From positions 1 to 50,146 of the forward strand of contig NZ_JACWCT010000129.1 in assembly GCF_016613415.1 (NCBI RefSeq): DNA of 50,146 nt. Direction: 5' to 3'. The position numbers were made by a program, and so were the translations under genes. Every line of letters begins with the position of its first letter. The first letter of the stretch is position 1. Below are positions 35,903 to 44,779 of this stretch, piece by piece. The notes beneath the pieces are model-generated. The model was not told the origin of the DNA and made no database searches. It saw only the letters and a program-made list of their open reading frames with translations. The stretch is from Methylobacterium ajmalii (GTDB lineage Bacteria; Pseudomonadota; Alphaproteobacteria; Rhizobiales; Beijerinckiaceae).

Positions 35903-38900
35903 CGGACCGGGCGCGCTGCCGGAGCTGCGCGTCGTCATCGTCACCCTCGACAACCACCTCGCCGGGGCGGTGGAGCGGGCGCGCCGGGTGCTGGCCGTGA
36001 GCGCGCCCGGCCTCGTCCTCGGCTTCCACGCCGCCGCCGAGTGGGAGACCGATCCGTCGGCCGTCGAGGCCTGCCGGGCCGACATCGCCCGGGCCGACAT
36101 CGTGCTCTCGGCGATGCTGTTCATGGACGAGCACGTCCGGGCGGTGCTCCCCGCGCTGCTCGCTCGCCGCACCGAGTGCGACGCGATGGTGGGCTGCCTC
36201 TCGGCCGCCGAGGTGGTGCGCACCACCCGGATGAACCGCTTCGCCATGGACGGCTCGCAGCGCGGCGCGCTCGACTTCCTCAAGCGATTGCGCGGCAAGT
36301 CGGGGCCGGGCGGCACGCAAGGGAACGGTGCGCGCCAGATGGCGCTGATCCGCCAGATCCCCCGCATCCTGCGCTTCATCCCGGGCTCGGCCCAGGACGT
36401 GCGGGCGTACTTCCTGACGCTGCAATACTGGCTCGCCGGCTCGGACGAGAACGTCGTCAATCTCGTGCGCTTCCTCGCCGGCCGCTACGCCGCCGGCCCG
36501 CGCACCGCCTGGCGCCGGCACCTCACGGCGGCCGAGCCGCTGAGCTACCCCGAGACCGGCCTCTACCATCCGCGCCTGGCGGAGCGGGTGACCGAGCGCC
36601 TCGACCGGCTGCCGGCCTCCGGCAAGGCCGGCCGGGTCGGGCTCCTGCTGATGCGCTCCTACGTGCTCGCCGGCAACACGGCGCATTACGACGGGGCGAT
36701 CGCGGCGTTGGAGGCCCGCGGGCTCAGCGTCGTGCCGGCCTTCGCCAGCGGGCTCGACAACCGTCCCGCAGTCGAAAAATTCTTCCTGCGCGACGGCCGG
36801 TCGGCGATCGATGCGCTGGTCTCGCTCACCGGTTTCTCCCTCGTCGGAGGTCCGGCCTACAACGACGCCGCCGCCGCGAGCGCGATGCTGGCGCGGCTCG
36901 ACGTACCCTACCTCGCCGCGCAGGCGGTCGAGTTCCAGACCCTGGAGCAGTGGGAGGCCTCGGCCCGGGGCCTGTCGCCGGTCGAGGCGACCATGATGGT
37001 GGCGATCCCCGAACTCGACGGCGCCACCGCCCCGATGGTGTTCGGCGGCCGCTCCGCCGGGGGGAGCGAGTCCCGCGACATGGCGGTGCATCCCGAGCGA
37101 ACCGCGCGCCTCGCCGAGCGGGTGGCGCGTCTCGTCTCGCTCCGGGCCCGCGCGCGCGCGGAGCGCAAGGTCGCGATCGTCCTGTTCAATTTCCCGCCGA
37201 ATGCCGGCGCCACCGGCACCGCCGCCTTCCTGTCGGTCTGGGACTCGCTCCACCGCGTGCTCCAGGGCCTGAACGCGGACGGTTATTCCGTCGAGGTGCC
37301 CGAAAGCGTCGATGCGTTGCGCGCCCGGGTCCTGGAGGGCAACGCCGCCCGCTTCGGCACGCAGGCCAACGTCGCCCACCGCATCACGGCCGACGACCAC
37401 GTCCGGCGCGAGGCGCATCTCGCCGAAATCGAGGCGCAGTGGGGCCCGGCGCCGGGCCGGCACCAGAGCGACGGTTCGACGATCCTGGTGCTCGGCGCAC
37501 ATTTCGGAAACGTCTTCGTCGGGGTGCAGCCGGCCTTCGGCTACGAGGGCGACCCGATGCGCCTGCTGTTCGAGCACGGCTTTGCCCCGACCCACGCCTT
37601 CTCGGCCTTCTACCGCTACCTGCGCGAGGACTTTTGTGCCGACGCGGTGCTGCATTTCGGCACCCACGGGGCGCTCGAATTCATGCCCGGCAAGCAGACC
37701 GGGCTGTCGGCCGCCTGCTGGCCCGAGCGGCTGATCGGGGCTCTTCCCCACGTCTACCTCTACGCCGCCAACAACCCGTCGGAGGGCACGCTGGCCAAGC
37801 GCCGGGCCGCCGCGACGCTGGTGAGCTACCTGACCCCGAGCCTCGCCCAGGCCGGGCTCTATCGCGGGCTGATCGACCTCAAGGCGTCGCTCGAGCGCCG
37901 CCGTGCCCTGCCGCCGGAAGAGGCCGCGGAGCGGGGCAAGCTCGCGGCGCTCATCCACGGCCAGGCACTCGCCCTCGACCTCGCCGCGGGCGACGGCTGG
38001 GGCGAGGACGCGGAAGCGCGCATCGCCGATCTCGCGGTCCGGCTGATCGAGCTCGAACACACCCTGATCCCGCACGGGCTGCACGTGGTCGGGCAGGGGA
38101 CGCCGCCCGAGGAGCGCATCGACCTGCTCCTGGCGCTCGCCGAATCGGTCCACGGCCTCGCGCCGGATCGCGCCGGCATCGCGCGGCTGGTGGCCGGTGC
38201 CACGCCGGAGGAGGCCGCCGGTCCCGGCGCCGCCGACGCGACCCTTGCGGCCTTCCGGGCGCTCGCCGAGACCGACCGGCTGCTCGCCGAGGATCACGAG
38301 ATCCCGGCCCTGCTGCGCGCCCTCGACGGCCGCTTCGTCGCCCCGGTGGCCGGCGGCGACGTGCTGCGCTCGCCCGCGATCCTGCCGACGGGGCGCAACC
38401 TGCACGGTTTCGATCCCTACCGGATCCCGAGCGCCTTCGCCCTCGCCGACGGAAGGGCCCAGGTCGAAAAGCTGCTCGCCCGTCATGCCGCCGATGGCGG
38501 CGCCTATCCGGAGAGCATCGCCCTGGTGCTGTGGGGCAGCGACAACCTGAAGAGCGAGGGCGCGCCGGTCGCCCAGGCGCTGGCACTGATGGGCGCCCAG
38601 CCCCGCTTCGACGGCTACGGCCGGCTCTGCGGCGCGGTGCTGATCCCGATCGAGGACCTTGGGCGCCCGCGCATCGACGTCGTCGCGACCCTGTCCGGCA
38701 TCTTCCGCGATCTCCTGCCGCTCCAGACCAAGCTTTTGGCCGAGGCCGCCTGGCTCGCCGCCAGCGCCGACGAGCCGCAGGACATGAACTTCGTGCGCAA
38801 GCACGCGCTGGCGCACCAGGCGGCGCAGGGCATCGATCTCGAGACGGCGGCGCTCCGGGTCTTCAGCAACGCGGAGGGGGCCTACGGCGCCAACCTCAAC

Positions 38901-39584
38901 CACCTCGTCGATTCCGGGCGCTGGGAGGACGAGACCGAGCTGTGCGAGACGTTCTCGCGCCGCAAGAGTTTCGCGTACGGCCGCGACGGCCGTCCGGAGC
39001 CCCGCCGTGCCCTGATGCAGGCGGTGCTGGCGGGGGTCGATCTCGCCTATCAGAACCTCGATTCGGTCGAGGTCGGCGTGACCAGCGTCGACCATTACTT
39101 CGACGGGCTCGGCGGCATGGCCCGCGCCGTGGCGAAGGCCCGGGGGACCTCGGTCCCGGTCTATATCAGCGACCAGACCCGCGGCGAGGGCCGGGTGCGC
39201 TCGCTCTCCGAGCAGGTCGCTCTGGAGACCCGCACCCGCATGCTCAACCCGAAATGGGTCGAGGGGATGCTGGGCCACGGCTACGAGGGCGTGCGCCAGA
39301 TCGACCAGCACCTCACCAACACGGTCGGCTGGTCGGCCACCACCGATCAGGTCGCGCCCTGGATCTACCAGCGCATCACCGAAACTTATGTCCTCGACGA
39401 GGCGATGCGCGAGCGCATGGCGGCGCTCAACCCCGCCGCTTCGGCCAAGGTCGCCCACCGCCTGATCGAGGCGCATCGGCGCGGCTTCTGGACCCCAGAC
39501 CCCGAGACCCGGGCCGCCCTCGACCGGGCCGAGGAGGCTCTCGAGGACCGGCTCGAAGGCATCACCGCGGAGGCTGCCGCATGA
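35877..39584 (+). CDS. bchH: Magnesium chelatase subunit H
   Basis: This 1235-residue porphyrin-binding subunit works with BchI and BchD to insert Mg2+ into protoporphyrin IX. The CobN/Mg-chelatase fold is shown by LRVVIVTLDNHLAGAVERA, HFGTHGALEFMPGKQTGLSA, LYAANNPSEGTLAKRR and, near the C-terminus, MLNPKWVEGMLGHGYEGVRQI. The MPKRIS start is the family's usual N-terminus, supporting the 26-bp overlap with bchB. bchL follows with an ATGA overlap. Confidence 0.96.
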   Translation: MPKRISAGDGPGALPELRVVIVTLDNHLAGAVERARRVLAVSAPGLVLGFHAAAEWETDPSAVEACRADIARADIVLSAMLFMDEHVRAVLPALLARRTECDAMVGCLSAAEVVRTTRMNRFAMDGSQRGALDFLKRLRGKSGPGGTQGNGARQMALIRQIPRILRFIPGSAQDVRAYFLTLQYWLAGSDENVVNLVRFLAGRYAAGPRTAWRRHLTAAEPLSYPETGLYHPRLAERVTERLDRLPASGKAGRVGLLLMRSYVLAGNTAHYDGAIAALEARGLSVVPAFASGLDNRPAVEKFFLRDGRSAIDALVSLTGFSLVGGPAYNDAAAASAMLARLDVPYLAAQAVEFQTLEQWEASARGLSPVEATMMVAIPELDGATAPMVFGGRSAGGSESRDMAVHPERTARLAERVARLVSLRARARAERKVAIVLFNFPPNAGATGTAAFLSVWDSLHRVLQGLNADGYSVEVPESVDALRARVLEGNAARFGTQANVAHRITADDHVRREAHLAEIEAQWGPAPGRHQSDGSTILVLGAHFGNVFVGVQPAFGYEGDPMRLLFEHGFAPTHAFSAFYRYLREDFCADAVLHFGTHGALEFMPGKQTGLSAACWPERLIGALPHVYLYAANNPSEGTLAKRRAAATLVSYLTPSLAQAGLYRGLIDLKASLERRRALPPEEAAERGKLAALIHGQALALDLAAGDGWGEDAEARIADLAVRLIELEHTLIPHGLHVVGQGTPPEERIDLLLALAESVHGLAPDRAGIARLVAGATPEEAAGPGAADATLAAFRALAETDRLLAEDHEIPALLRALDGRFVAPVAGGDVLRSPAILPTGRNLHGFDPYRIPSAFALADGRAQVEKLLARHAADGGAYPESIALVLWGSDNLKSEGAPVAQALALMGAQPRFDGYGRLCGAVLIPIEDLGRPRIDVVATLSGIFRDLLPLQTKLLAEAAWLAASADEPQDMNFVRKHALAHQAAQGIDLETAALRVFSNAEGAYGANLNHLVDSGRWEDETELCETFSRRKSFAYGRDGRPEPRRALMQAVLAGVDLAYQNLDSVEVGVTSVDHYFDGLGGMARAVAKARGTSVPVYISDQTRGEGRVRSLSEQVALETRTRMLNPKWVEGMLGHGYEGVRQIDQHLTNTVGWSATTDQVAPWIYQRITETYVLDEAMRERMAALNPAASAKVAHRLIEAHRRGFWTPDPETRAALDRAEEALEDRLEGITAEAAA

Positions 39585-40474
39585 ACATCGCGATCCGAAA
39601 CCCCGTCCCCGCCCGACGGGAAGAGGGAAGCCTCCAGGTCGCCCTCGATCCGGACATCCGCATCGAGACCGCCAAGGTCTTCGCCGTCTACGGCAAGGGC
39701 GGCATCGGCAAGAGCACGACCTCGTCGAACCTCTCCGTCGCGTTCTCGAAGCTCGGCAAGCGCGTCCTGCAGATCGGCTGCGACCCCAAGCACGATTCGA
39801 CCTTCACGCTGACGAAGCGCCTGGCGCCCACCGTCATCGATGCCCTGGAGGCGGTGCAGTTCCATTCGGAGGAACTGCGCGTCGAGGACTTCGTGGTCGA
39901 GGGATACAACGGCGTGCGCTGCGTCGAGGCGGGAGGCCCGCCGGCCGGCACCGGCTGCGGCGGCTACGTCGTCGGGCAGACGGTGAAGCTCCTGAAGGAG
40001 CACCACCTCCTGGAAGATACCGACGTGGTGATCTTCGACGTCCTCGGCGACGTCGTCTGCGGCGGCTTCGCCTCGCCGCTCCAGCACGCCGACCGGGCGC
40101 TGATCGTCACGGCGAACGACTTCGATTCGATCTTCGCGATGAACCGGATCGTCGCGGCGATCCACGCCAAGTCGAAGAATTACGGCGTGCGCCTCGGCGG
40201 CGTCATCGCCAACCGCTCGGCGAAGACCGACGAGATCGACCGCTTCAACGACGCGGTGGGCTTGAAGCGCCTGGCGCATTTCCAGGATCTCGACGTGGTG
40301 CGCCGCTCGCGCCTGAAGAAGGCGACGCTGTTCGAGATGGATCCCTCGCCGGAACTGCTCGCGGTGCAGGCGGAGTACCTGCAACTCGCCGAACAGCTCT
40401 GGGCCGGTGTCGATCCGCTTCCGGCGGTGCCGATGAAGGATCGAGACCTCTTCGAATTTCTCGGGTTCGACTGA
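39581..40474 (+). CDS. bchL: Light-independent protochlorophyllide reductase iron protein
   Basis: This 297-residue NifH-like ATPase delivers electrons to BchNB. The P-loop is YGKGGIGKSTT (37-47). The two cysteines that hold the [4Fe-4S] cluster between protomers are in GTGCGGYVV and VVCGGFA. The switch region is GCDPKHDST. It has the same 1-4 bp coupling to its neighbours, bchH and bchM. Confidence 0.96.
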   Translation: MNIAIRNPVPARREEGSLQVALDPDIRIETAKVFAVYGKGGIGKSTTSSNLSVAFSKLGKRVLQIGCDPKHDSTFTLTKRLAPTVIDALEAVQFHSEELRVEDFVVEGYNGVRCVEAGGPPAGTGCGGYVVGQTVKLLKEHHLLEDTDVVIFDVLGDVVCGGFASPLQHADRALIVTANDFDSIFAMNRIVAAIHAKSKNYGVRLGGVIANRSAKTDEIDRFNDAVGLKRLAHFQDLDVVRRSRLKKATLFEMDPSPELLAVQAEYLQLAEQLWAGVDPLPAVPMKDRDLFEFLGFD

Positions 40475-41175
40475 TGACCAGCTCCACCTACGCCGCTCGC
40501 CGGGCCCAGCTCGAAACCTATTTCGACCGCACCGCCGTCGAGGCCTGGGCGCGGCTGACCTCCGACGCGCCGGTGAGCCGCATCCGCGCCACCGTGCGCG
40601 CCGGCCGCGACGCGATGCGGGCCGAGCTCCTGTCCTGGCTGCCCGCCGACCTCTCGGGCCGGCGCCTGCTCGATGCCGGCTGCGGCACCGGGGCACTCGC
40701 CGTCGAGGCGGCCCGGCGCGGCGCCGAGGTCGTGGCGGTGGACGTCTCGCCGAACCTCGTGGAACTGGCCCGCGAGCGCCATGCCGGCCTTCGGCTGTCC
40801 GGCCGGCTGCATTTCCAGGTCGGCGACATGCTCGACGACACGCTCGGGCGCTTCGACCACGTCGTGGCGATGGACTCGCTGATCCATTACCGCACCCCCG
40901 ACATCGTCCGGGCGCTCGCTCGGCTGGCCCGCCGCACCGATGCCTCGGTGCTGTTCACGGTGGCGCCGCGCACCCCGCTGCTCACCGTGATGCACGCCGC
41001 CGGCCGGCTCTTCCCCCGCGGCGATCGGGCGCCGGCGATCGAGCCGGTCGGGGAGGGCGCGCTGCGCCGCCGCGTCGCCGCCGAGCCGGGTCTTCAGGGC
41101 TTCGCCCTCGCCCGCAGCCGCCGGATCAACTCCGGCTTCTACCTCTCCAACGCCCTGGAGCTGGTGCGCCGATGA
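40474..41175 (+). CDS. bchM: Magnesium protoporphyrin IX methyltransferase
   Basis: This 233-residue SAM-dependent O-methyltransferase esterifies the C13 propionate of Mg-protoporphyrin IX. The SAM site LLDAGCGTGALAVEAARRGA is followed by AVDVSPNLVELAR. The BchM-specific start YFDRTAVEAWARLTSDAPVS and end SRRINSGFYLSNALELVRR are both present. TGATG overlap with bchL, ATGA overlap with lhaA. Confidence 0.95.
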   Translation: MTSSTYAARRAQLETYFDRTAVEAWARLTSDAPVSRIRATVRAGRDAMRAELLSWLPADLSGRRLLDAGCGTGALAVEAARRGAEVVAVDVSPNLVELARERHAGLRLSGRLHFQVGDMLDDTLGRFDHVVAMDSLIHYRTPDIVRALARLARRTDASVLFTVAPRTPLLTVMHAAGRLFPRGDRAPAIEPVGEGALRRRVAAEPGLQGFALARSRRINSGFYLSNALELVRR

Positions 41176-42578
41176 GCGCCGCCCGCCGCCTCGCCCGGGT
41201 GCTGGCCGATCTCGGGCCCCGCTACCTGCCTTTCGCGGATGCCGCGACCAAGGAGCTGCCGCTCGGCCGGCTCCTGCGCCTGTCGCTGTTCCAGGTCACG
41301 GTCGGGATGGCGGCGGTTTTGCTGATCGGCACCCTCAACCGGGTGATGATCGTCGAGCTCGACGTGCCGGCCTGGATCGTCGCCGTGATGCTGGCGCTGC
41401 CGCTGCTGGCCGCCCCGTTTCGCGCCCTGGTGGGCTTCCGCTCCGACACCCACCGCTCGGTGCTGGGCTGGCGGCGCGTCCCCTACCTGTGGTTCGGCAC
41501 GCTGCTGCAATTCGGCGGCTTCGCGATCATGCCGTTCGCGCTCCTGATCCTGTCGGGGGACACGACCGGTCCGATCGTGATCGGGCAGGTGGCGGCGGCG
41601 CTCGCCTTCGTGCTCGTCGGCGCGGGCTTGCACACCACGCAGACGGTGGGGCTCGCTCTCGCCACCGATCTCGCACCCGCGCATGCCCGCCCGAAGGTCG
41701 TGGCGCTGCTCTGCGCCATGCTGCTCGCCGGCATGATGGCGAGCGCCGTGGTGTTCGGGCTGGCGCTGCACGACTTCTCGGCCATCCGCCTGATCCAGGT
41801 GATCCAGGGCGCGGCGCTGGCGACGCTCATCCTCAACGGCATCGCCCTATGGAAGCAGGAGCCGCGCGACACCTCCCGCAAGTCGGTGCCGGCGCGCCGC
41901 TTCGCCGAGGCCTGGGAGGCCTACGCGGCCCAGCCGCAGGCGCGCCGCCGCCTCATCGCCACCGGTCTCGGCACGGCGGGGTTCAGCATGCAGGACATCC
42001 TGCTCGAGCCCTATGGCGGCCAGATCCTGCACCTGCCGGTCGCGGCGACCACCGCGCTCACCGCATTGCTCGCCGTCGGCGGCGGGATCGGGCTGCTGAC
42101 GGCCGCGCGCTGGCTCAACCGCGGCGGCGATCCGTTCCGGGTCGCGGCGGCCGGCGCGGTCGTCGGCATCGCGGCCTTCTCGGCGGTGGTCTTCGCCGCC
42201 CCTCTCGGCTCCGGCGGGCTCTTCGCCTGCGGCGTCGCGCTGATCGGGCTGGGCGGCGGGCTCTTCGCCCACGGCACGCTGACCGCCTCGATGGCCGGGG
42301 CGGCCCCTGAGCAGTCCGGCCTCGCCCTCGGCGCCTGGGGGGCCGTGCAGGCGACGGCGGCCGGCGCCGCCATCGCGGCGAGCGGCATCCTGCGCGACGC
42401 GGGCTCGGCGCTCGCAGTCTCGGGCCGCCTCGGCGAGGCGATGTCCGAGGCCTCCACCGGCTACCTCGTCGTCTACCACATCGAGATCGGGCTCCTGTTC
42501 GCCACCCTGGTGGCGATCGGTCCGCTGGTGCGCCGGCCCGCTCTTCCCCCGCTCTCCGCCCGTCCGGCTCTGTCCTAG
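41172..42578 (+). CDS. lhaA: LhaA/PucC-family light-harvesting 1 assembly protein
   Basis: This 468-residue, 12-helix BCD-family carrier is needed for LH1 assembly in Rhodobacter. The LhaA start LPLGRLLRLSLFQVTVGMAAVLLIG (given for orientation) and the following TLNRVMIVELDVPAW are clear. The location between bchM and puhA is the standard site of lhaA. It is distinct from the second PucC-family gene at 27576. Confidence 0.92.
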   Translation: MSAARRLARVLADLGPRYLPFADAATKELPLGRLLRLSLFQVTVGMAAVLLIGTLNRVMIVELDVPAWIVAVMLALPLLAAPFRALVGFRSDTHRSVLGWRRVPYLWFGTLLQFGGFAIMPFALLILSGDTTGPIVIGQVAAALAFVLVGAGLHTTQTVGLALATDLAPAHARPKVVALLCAMLLAGMMASAVVFGLALHDFSAIRLIQVIQGAALATLILNGIALWKQEPRDTSRKSVPARRFAEAWEAYAAQPQARRRLIATGLGTAGFSMQDILLEPYGGQILHLPVAATTALTALLAVGGGIGLLTAARWLNRGGDPFRVAAAGAVVGIAAFSAVVFAAPLGSGGLFACGVALIGLGGGLFAHGTLTASMAGAAPEQSGLALGAWGAVQATAAGAAIAASGILRDAGSALAVSGRLGEAMSEASTGYLVVYHIEIGLLFATLVAIGPLVRRPALPPLSARPALS

Positions 42579-42590
42579 AAGGAGGCCGTC

Positions 42591-43382
42591 ATGCCCAAGG
42601 GTGCCCTCACGAGCTATCTCGACGTCGCGCAAGTGGTGCTCTACGCGTTCTGGATCTTCTTTGCCGGCCTGGTCTTCTACCTGCGCCGCGAGGATCGCCG
42701 GGAAGGCTACCCGCTCGAATCCGAGGTCCATGGCGGCCTGAAAGGGTGGGACTGGCTGTTCGTGCCGTCCCCCAAGACCTTCCTGCTCGCCGACGGCTCG
42801 GCCGTGCTGGCGCCGCGTCCGCACGAGGGCCCGGTCGGCGAGCTCAAGGCGGTCAAGCTCGAGCCCTGGCCCGGCGCCCCGATCGTCCCGACCTCGACGG
42901 ACGATTCGCGGCTCGCCGACGGCGTCGGCCCGGGTGCCTACGCGCTGCGCGCCGAGCGGCCAGACCTGACCTGGGAGGGCAAGACCCGCATCGTACCGAT
43001 GCGCGTCGCCGACGAGTTCACGGTCTCGGCGGACGATCCCGATCCCCGCGGCATGCCGGTCTACGGCGCCGACCGCGTGCTCGCCGGCACCGTCACGGAG
43101 ATCTGGGTCGATCGCGGCGAATCGCTGCCGCGCTACTACGAGATGGAACTGGAGGGCGCCCGCGACCGCACCGTGCTGATCCCGGTGACCTTCGCGGACG
43201 TGCAGCGCTTCAGCCGGCACAAGAAGATCATCGTCGAGGCGCTCCTCGCCCGCCAGTTCGCCGGCGTGCCGCCGCACCGCGACCCCGACAGCATCACCCT
43301 TCGGGAGGAGGAGCGGGTCATCGCCTATTACGGCGCCGGCACGCTCTACGCCACCGACGATCGCCAAGAACCGCTGTTGTGA
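42591..43382 (+). CDS. puhA: Photosynthetic reaction centre H subunit
   Basis: This is a 263-residue protein. One N-terminal transmembrane helix (about residues 13-33, VVLYAFWIFFAGLVFYLRRE) anchors a cytoplasmic PRC-barrel domain. REGYPLE and the LTWEGKTRIVPMRVADEF region are typical. It caps the L/M reaction-centre subunits and tunes proton delivery to QB. AAGGAGG ends 6 nt before the ATG. It overlaps or nearly abuts puhB. Confidence 0.96.
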   Translation: MPKGALTSYLDVAQVVLYAFWIFFAGLVFYLRREDRREGYPLESEVHGGLKGWDWLFVPSPKTFLLADGSAVLAPRPHEGPVGELKAVKLEPWPGAPIVPTSTDDSRLADGVGPGAYALRAERPDLTWEGKTRIVPMRVADEFTVSADDPDPRGMPVYGADRVLAGTVTEIWVDRGESLPRYYEMELEGARDRTVLIPVTFADVQRFSRHKKIIVEALLARQFAGVPPHRDPDSITLREEERVIAYYGAGTLYATDDRQEPLL

Positions 43383-43396
43383 CAGGAGCCGCTGCT

Positions 43397-44020
43397 GTGA
43401 CGGATCTGCTGCCCCACGGGCTGCCCGGCCCGCTGCCGAAGGGCGAGCGCCTGCTGTGGCAGGGCCGCCCGGCTCTCGTCAGCCTGGCGCGCCGCGCCTT
43501 CCACGTCGACCTCGTGGCGCTGTATTTCGGCGGGCTCGCGGGTTTCCAGGCCTATTCCTCCGGTCGGGTCTCGGCGGCCTGGCCGGTGCTGCTCGCCGGT
43601 GCCCTGGCGCTGGTGATCCTGTTCGCGCTCGCCTGGGGCACCTGCCGCACCACGGTCTACACCTTGACCGACAGGCGGCTGATGCTGCGCATCGGCATCG
43701 CGCTCCAGATGGACGTCAACCTGCCATTGAAGGAGATCGAGGGCGCCGCCTTCCATCGCTTCGGCGACGCCAGCGGCGACCTGCCGCTGCGCCTCAAGCC
43801 CGGCGTGCGGCTCGCCTACCTGCATCTCTGGCCCCACGCCCGGCCCTGGCGCCTGACCCGGCCCGAGCCGATGCTGCGCTGCGTGCCGGAGGCCGAGGCG
43901 GTGGCCAAGCGCATCGCCACGGCGCTGGCCGAGGCGAGCGGCCAGCCCGTCCAGGCGCTCCCGCCGGCACCCGCCGCCAGCCCCGTCCTGCCCGGCCGCC
44001 TCGCGGCCGCGGGCCACTAG
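43397..44020 (+). CDS. puhB: Photosynthetic complex assembly protein PuhB
   Basis: This 207-residue membrane protein of the bPH2/PuhB type has the family motif GPLPKGERLLWQGRP. Two hydrophobic helices lie near residues 35-80, with a soluble C-terminal domain after them. It helps reaction-centre assembly. GTG 43397 is preferred because AGGAG (43384-43388) is well placed; a GTG at 43379 overlapping the puhA stop (GTGA) is the alternative and would add six residues. It lies between puhA and puhC as in all puh operons. Confidence 0.92.
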   Translation: MTDLLPHGLPGPLPKGERLLWQGRPALVSLARRAFHVDLVALYFGGLAGFQAYSSGRVSAAWPVLLAGALALVILFALAWGTCRTTVYTLTDRRLMLRIGIALQMDVNLPLKEIEGAAFHRFGDASGDLPLRLKPGVRLAYLHLWPHARPWRLTRPEPMLRCVPEAEAVAKRIATALAEASGQPVQALPPAPAASPVLPGRLAAAGH

Positions 44021-44030
44021 GGAGAGGGTG

Positions 44031-44480
44031 ATGGCGCACGACATCCCGATACCCCGGCCGCTCCTGCGCAATGCCGGCCTCCTCGTCGCCTTCTCGCTCG
44101 CCGCCGTGGCGGTCGGGCGCTTCGGCGGCGTCGGGATCACCCAGATGCCGCCGGCGCTCGCCGTCCAGGTCCTCGACCTCGCGGTCGAGGACCGGCCGGA
44201 CGGCCGCGTTTCCCTGCGCAACGCCGGGAGCGGGCGCCTCGTCGCCGAGGTGCAGCCCGGCGAGGACGGCTTCCTGCGCGCGACCCTGCGGGTGATGGCC
44301 CAGGCCCGCCTGCGCGAGGGCCTGCCCCGCGACCCGCCGTTCCGGCTCACCCGCTGGGACAACGGCACGCTGACCCTCGACGACGTCGCATCGGGCCGGC
44401 GGATCAACCTCGAGGCCTTCGGGCTCGACAACGCGGTCGCCTTCGCGCGGCTGCTCGAACAGGGGAGGGGCGCATCGTGA
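44031..44480 (+). CDS. puhC: Photosynthetic complex assembly protein PuhC
   Basis: This 149-residue protein has one N-terminal membrane helix (about residues 12-30, GLLVAFSLAAVAVGRFGG) and a periplasmic beta-rich domain. PuhC marks are LAVEDRPDGRVSLRNAGSG and the C-terminal LEAFGLDNAVAFARLLEQ. It supports assembly of the reaction centre-LH1 complex. ATG 44031 follows GGAGAGGG. It overlaps the next small gene by one base. Confidence 0.9.
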   Translation: MAHDIPIPRPLLRNAGLLVAFSLAAVAVGRFGGVGITQMPPALAVQVLDLAVEDRPDGRVSLRNAGSGRLVAEVQPGEDGFLRATLRVMAQARLREGLPRDPPFRLTRWDNGTLTLDDVASGRRINLEAFGLDNAVAFARLLEQGRGAS

Positions 44481-44779
44481 TGCAGTGGCTGAGCGGCAAA
44501 CGCCGCATCGAGGTGCCGTGCACGGTCGAGATCGAGCAGACGGCCGAGAGCCTGCACGCCCACGTCACGCTGGACGGCGGGCTCCTGATCGCCCCGGGCG
44601 ACGAGGTGACGGTGCACGACGCCCCCACCTCCGTGCCCTACGGCGACCGGATCGTGGTGCGCCGTACCGCCACCGTGGTGCGCGCCGGCGCCATCGAGCG
44701 CCTGTGGACCCGCATCGCGGGCCATTTCGAACTCACCGAACTCTACGAAGTCAGCTTCTCGGAAAGGACGCGGCTATGA
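44480..44779 (+). CDS. Small conserved protein between puhC and acsF (function unknown)
   Basis: This is a 99-residue soluble protein (MQWLSGKRRIEVPCTVEI...), beta-rich, with no membrane segment or signal. It starts one base into the puhC stop (an alternative GTG is 3 nt earlier). It ends overlapping acsF as ATGA, so it is firmly part of the operon. The stretch DGGLLIAPGDEVTVHDAP resembles a small beta-barrel. A similar small gene occurs at this position in photosynthesis clusters of other alphaproteobacteria, as I recall. I do not know its function; a role with the cyclase or the reaction centre is guesswork. Confidence 0.8.
   Translation: MQWLSGKRRIEVPCTVEIEQTAESLHAHVTLDGGLLIAPGDEVTVHDAPTSVPYGDRIVVRRTATVVRAGAIERLWTRIAGHFELTELYEVSFSERTRL

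Noticed and set aside
35892..39476. Very long open frame on the minus strand opposite bchH
   Set aside because: A GC-rich shadow of a clear gene; its translation is Arg/Ala/Gly/His-rich and low in recognisable motifs.
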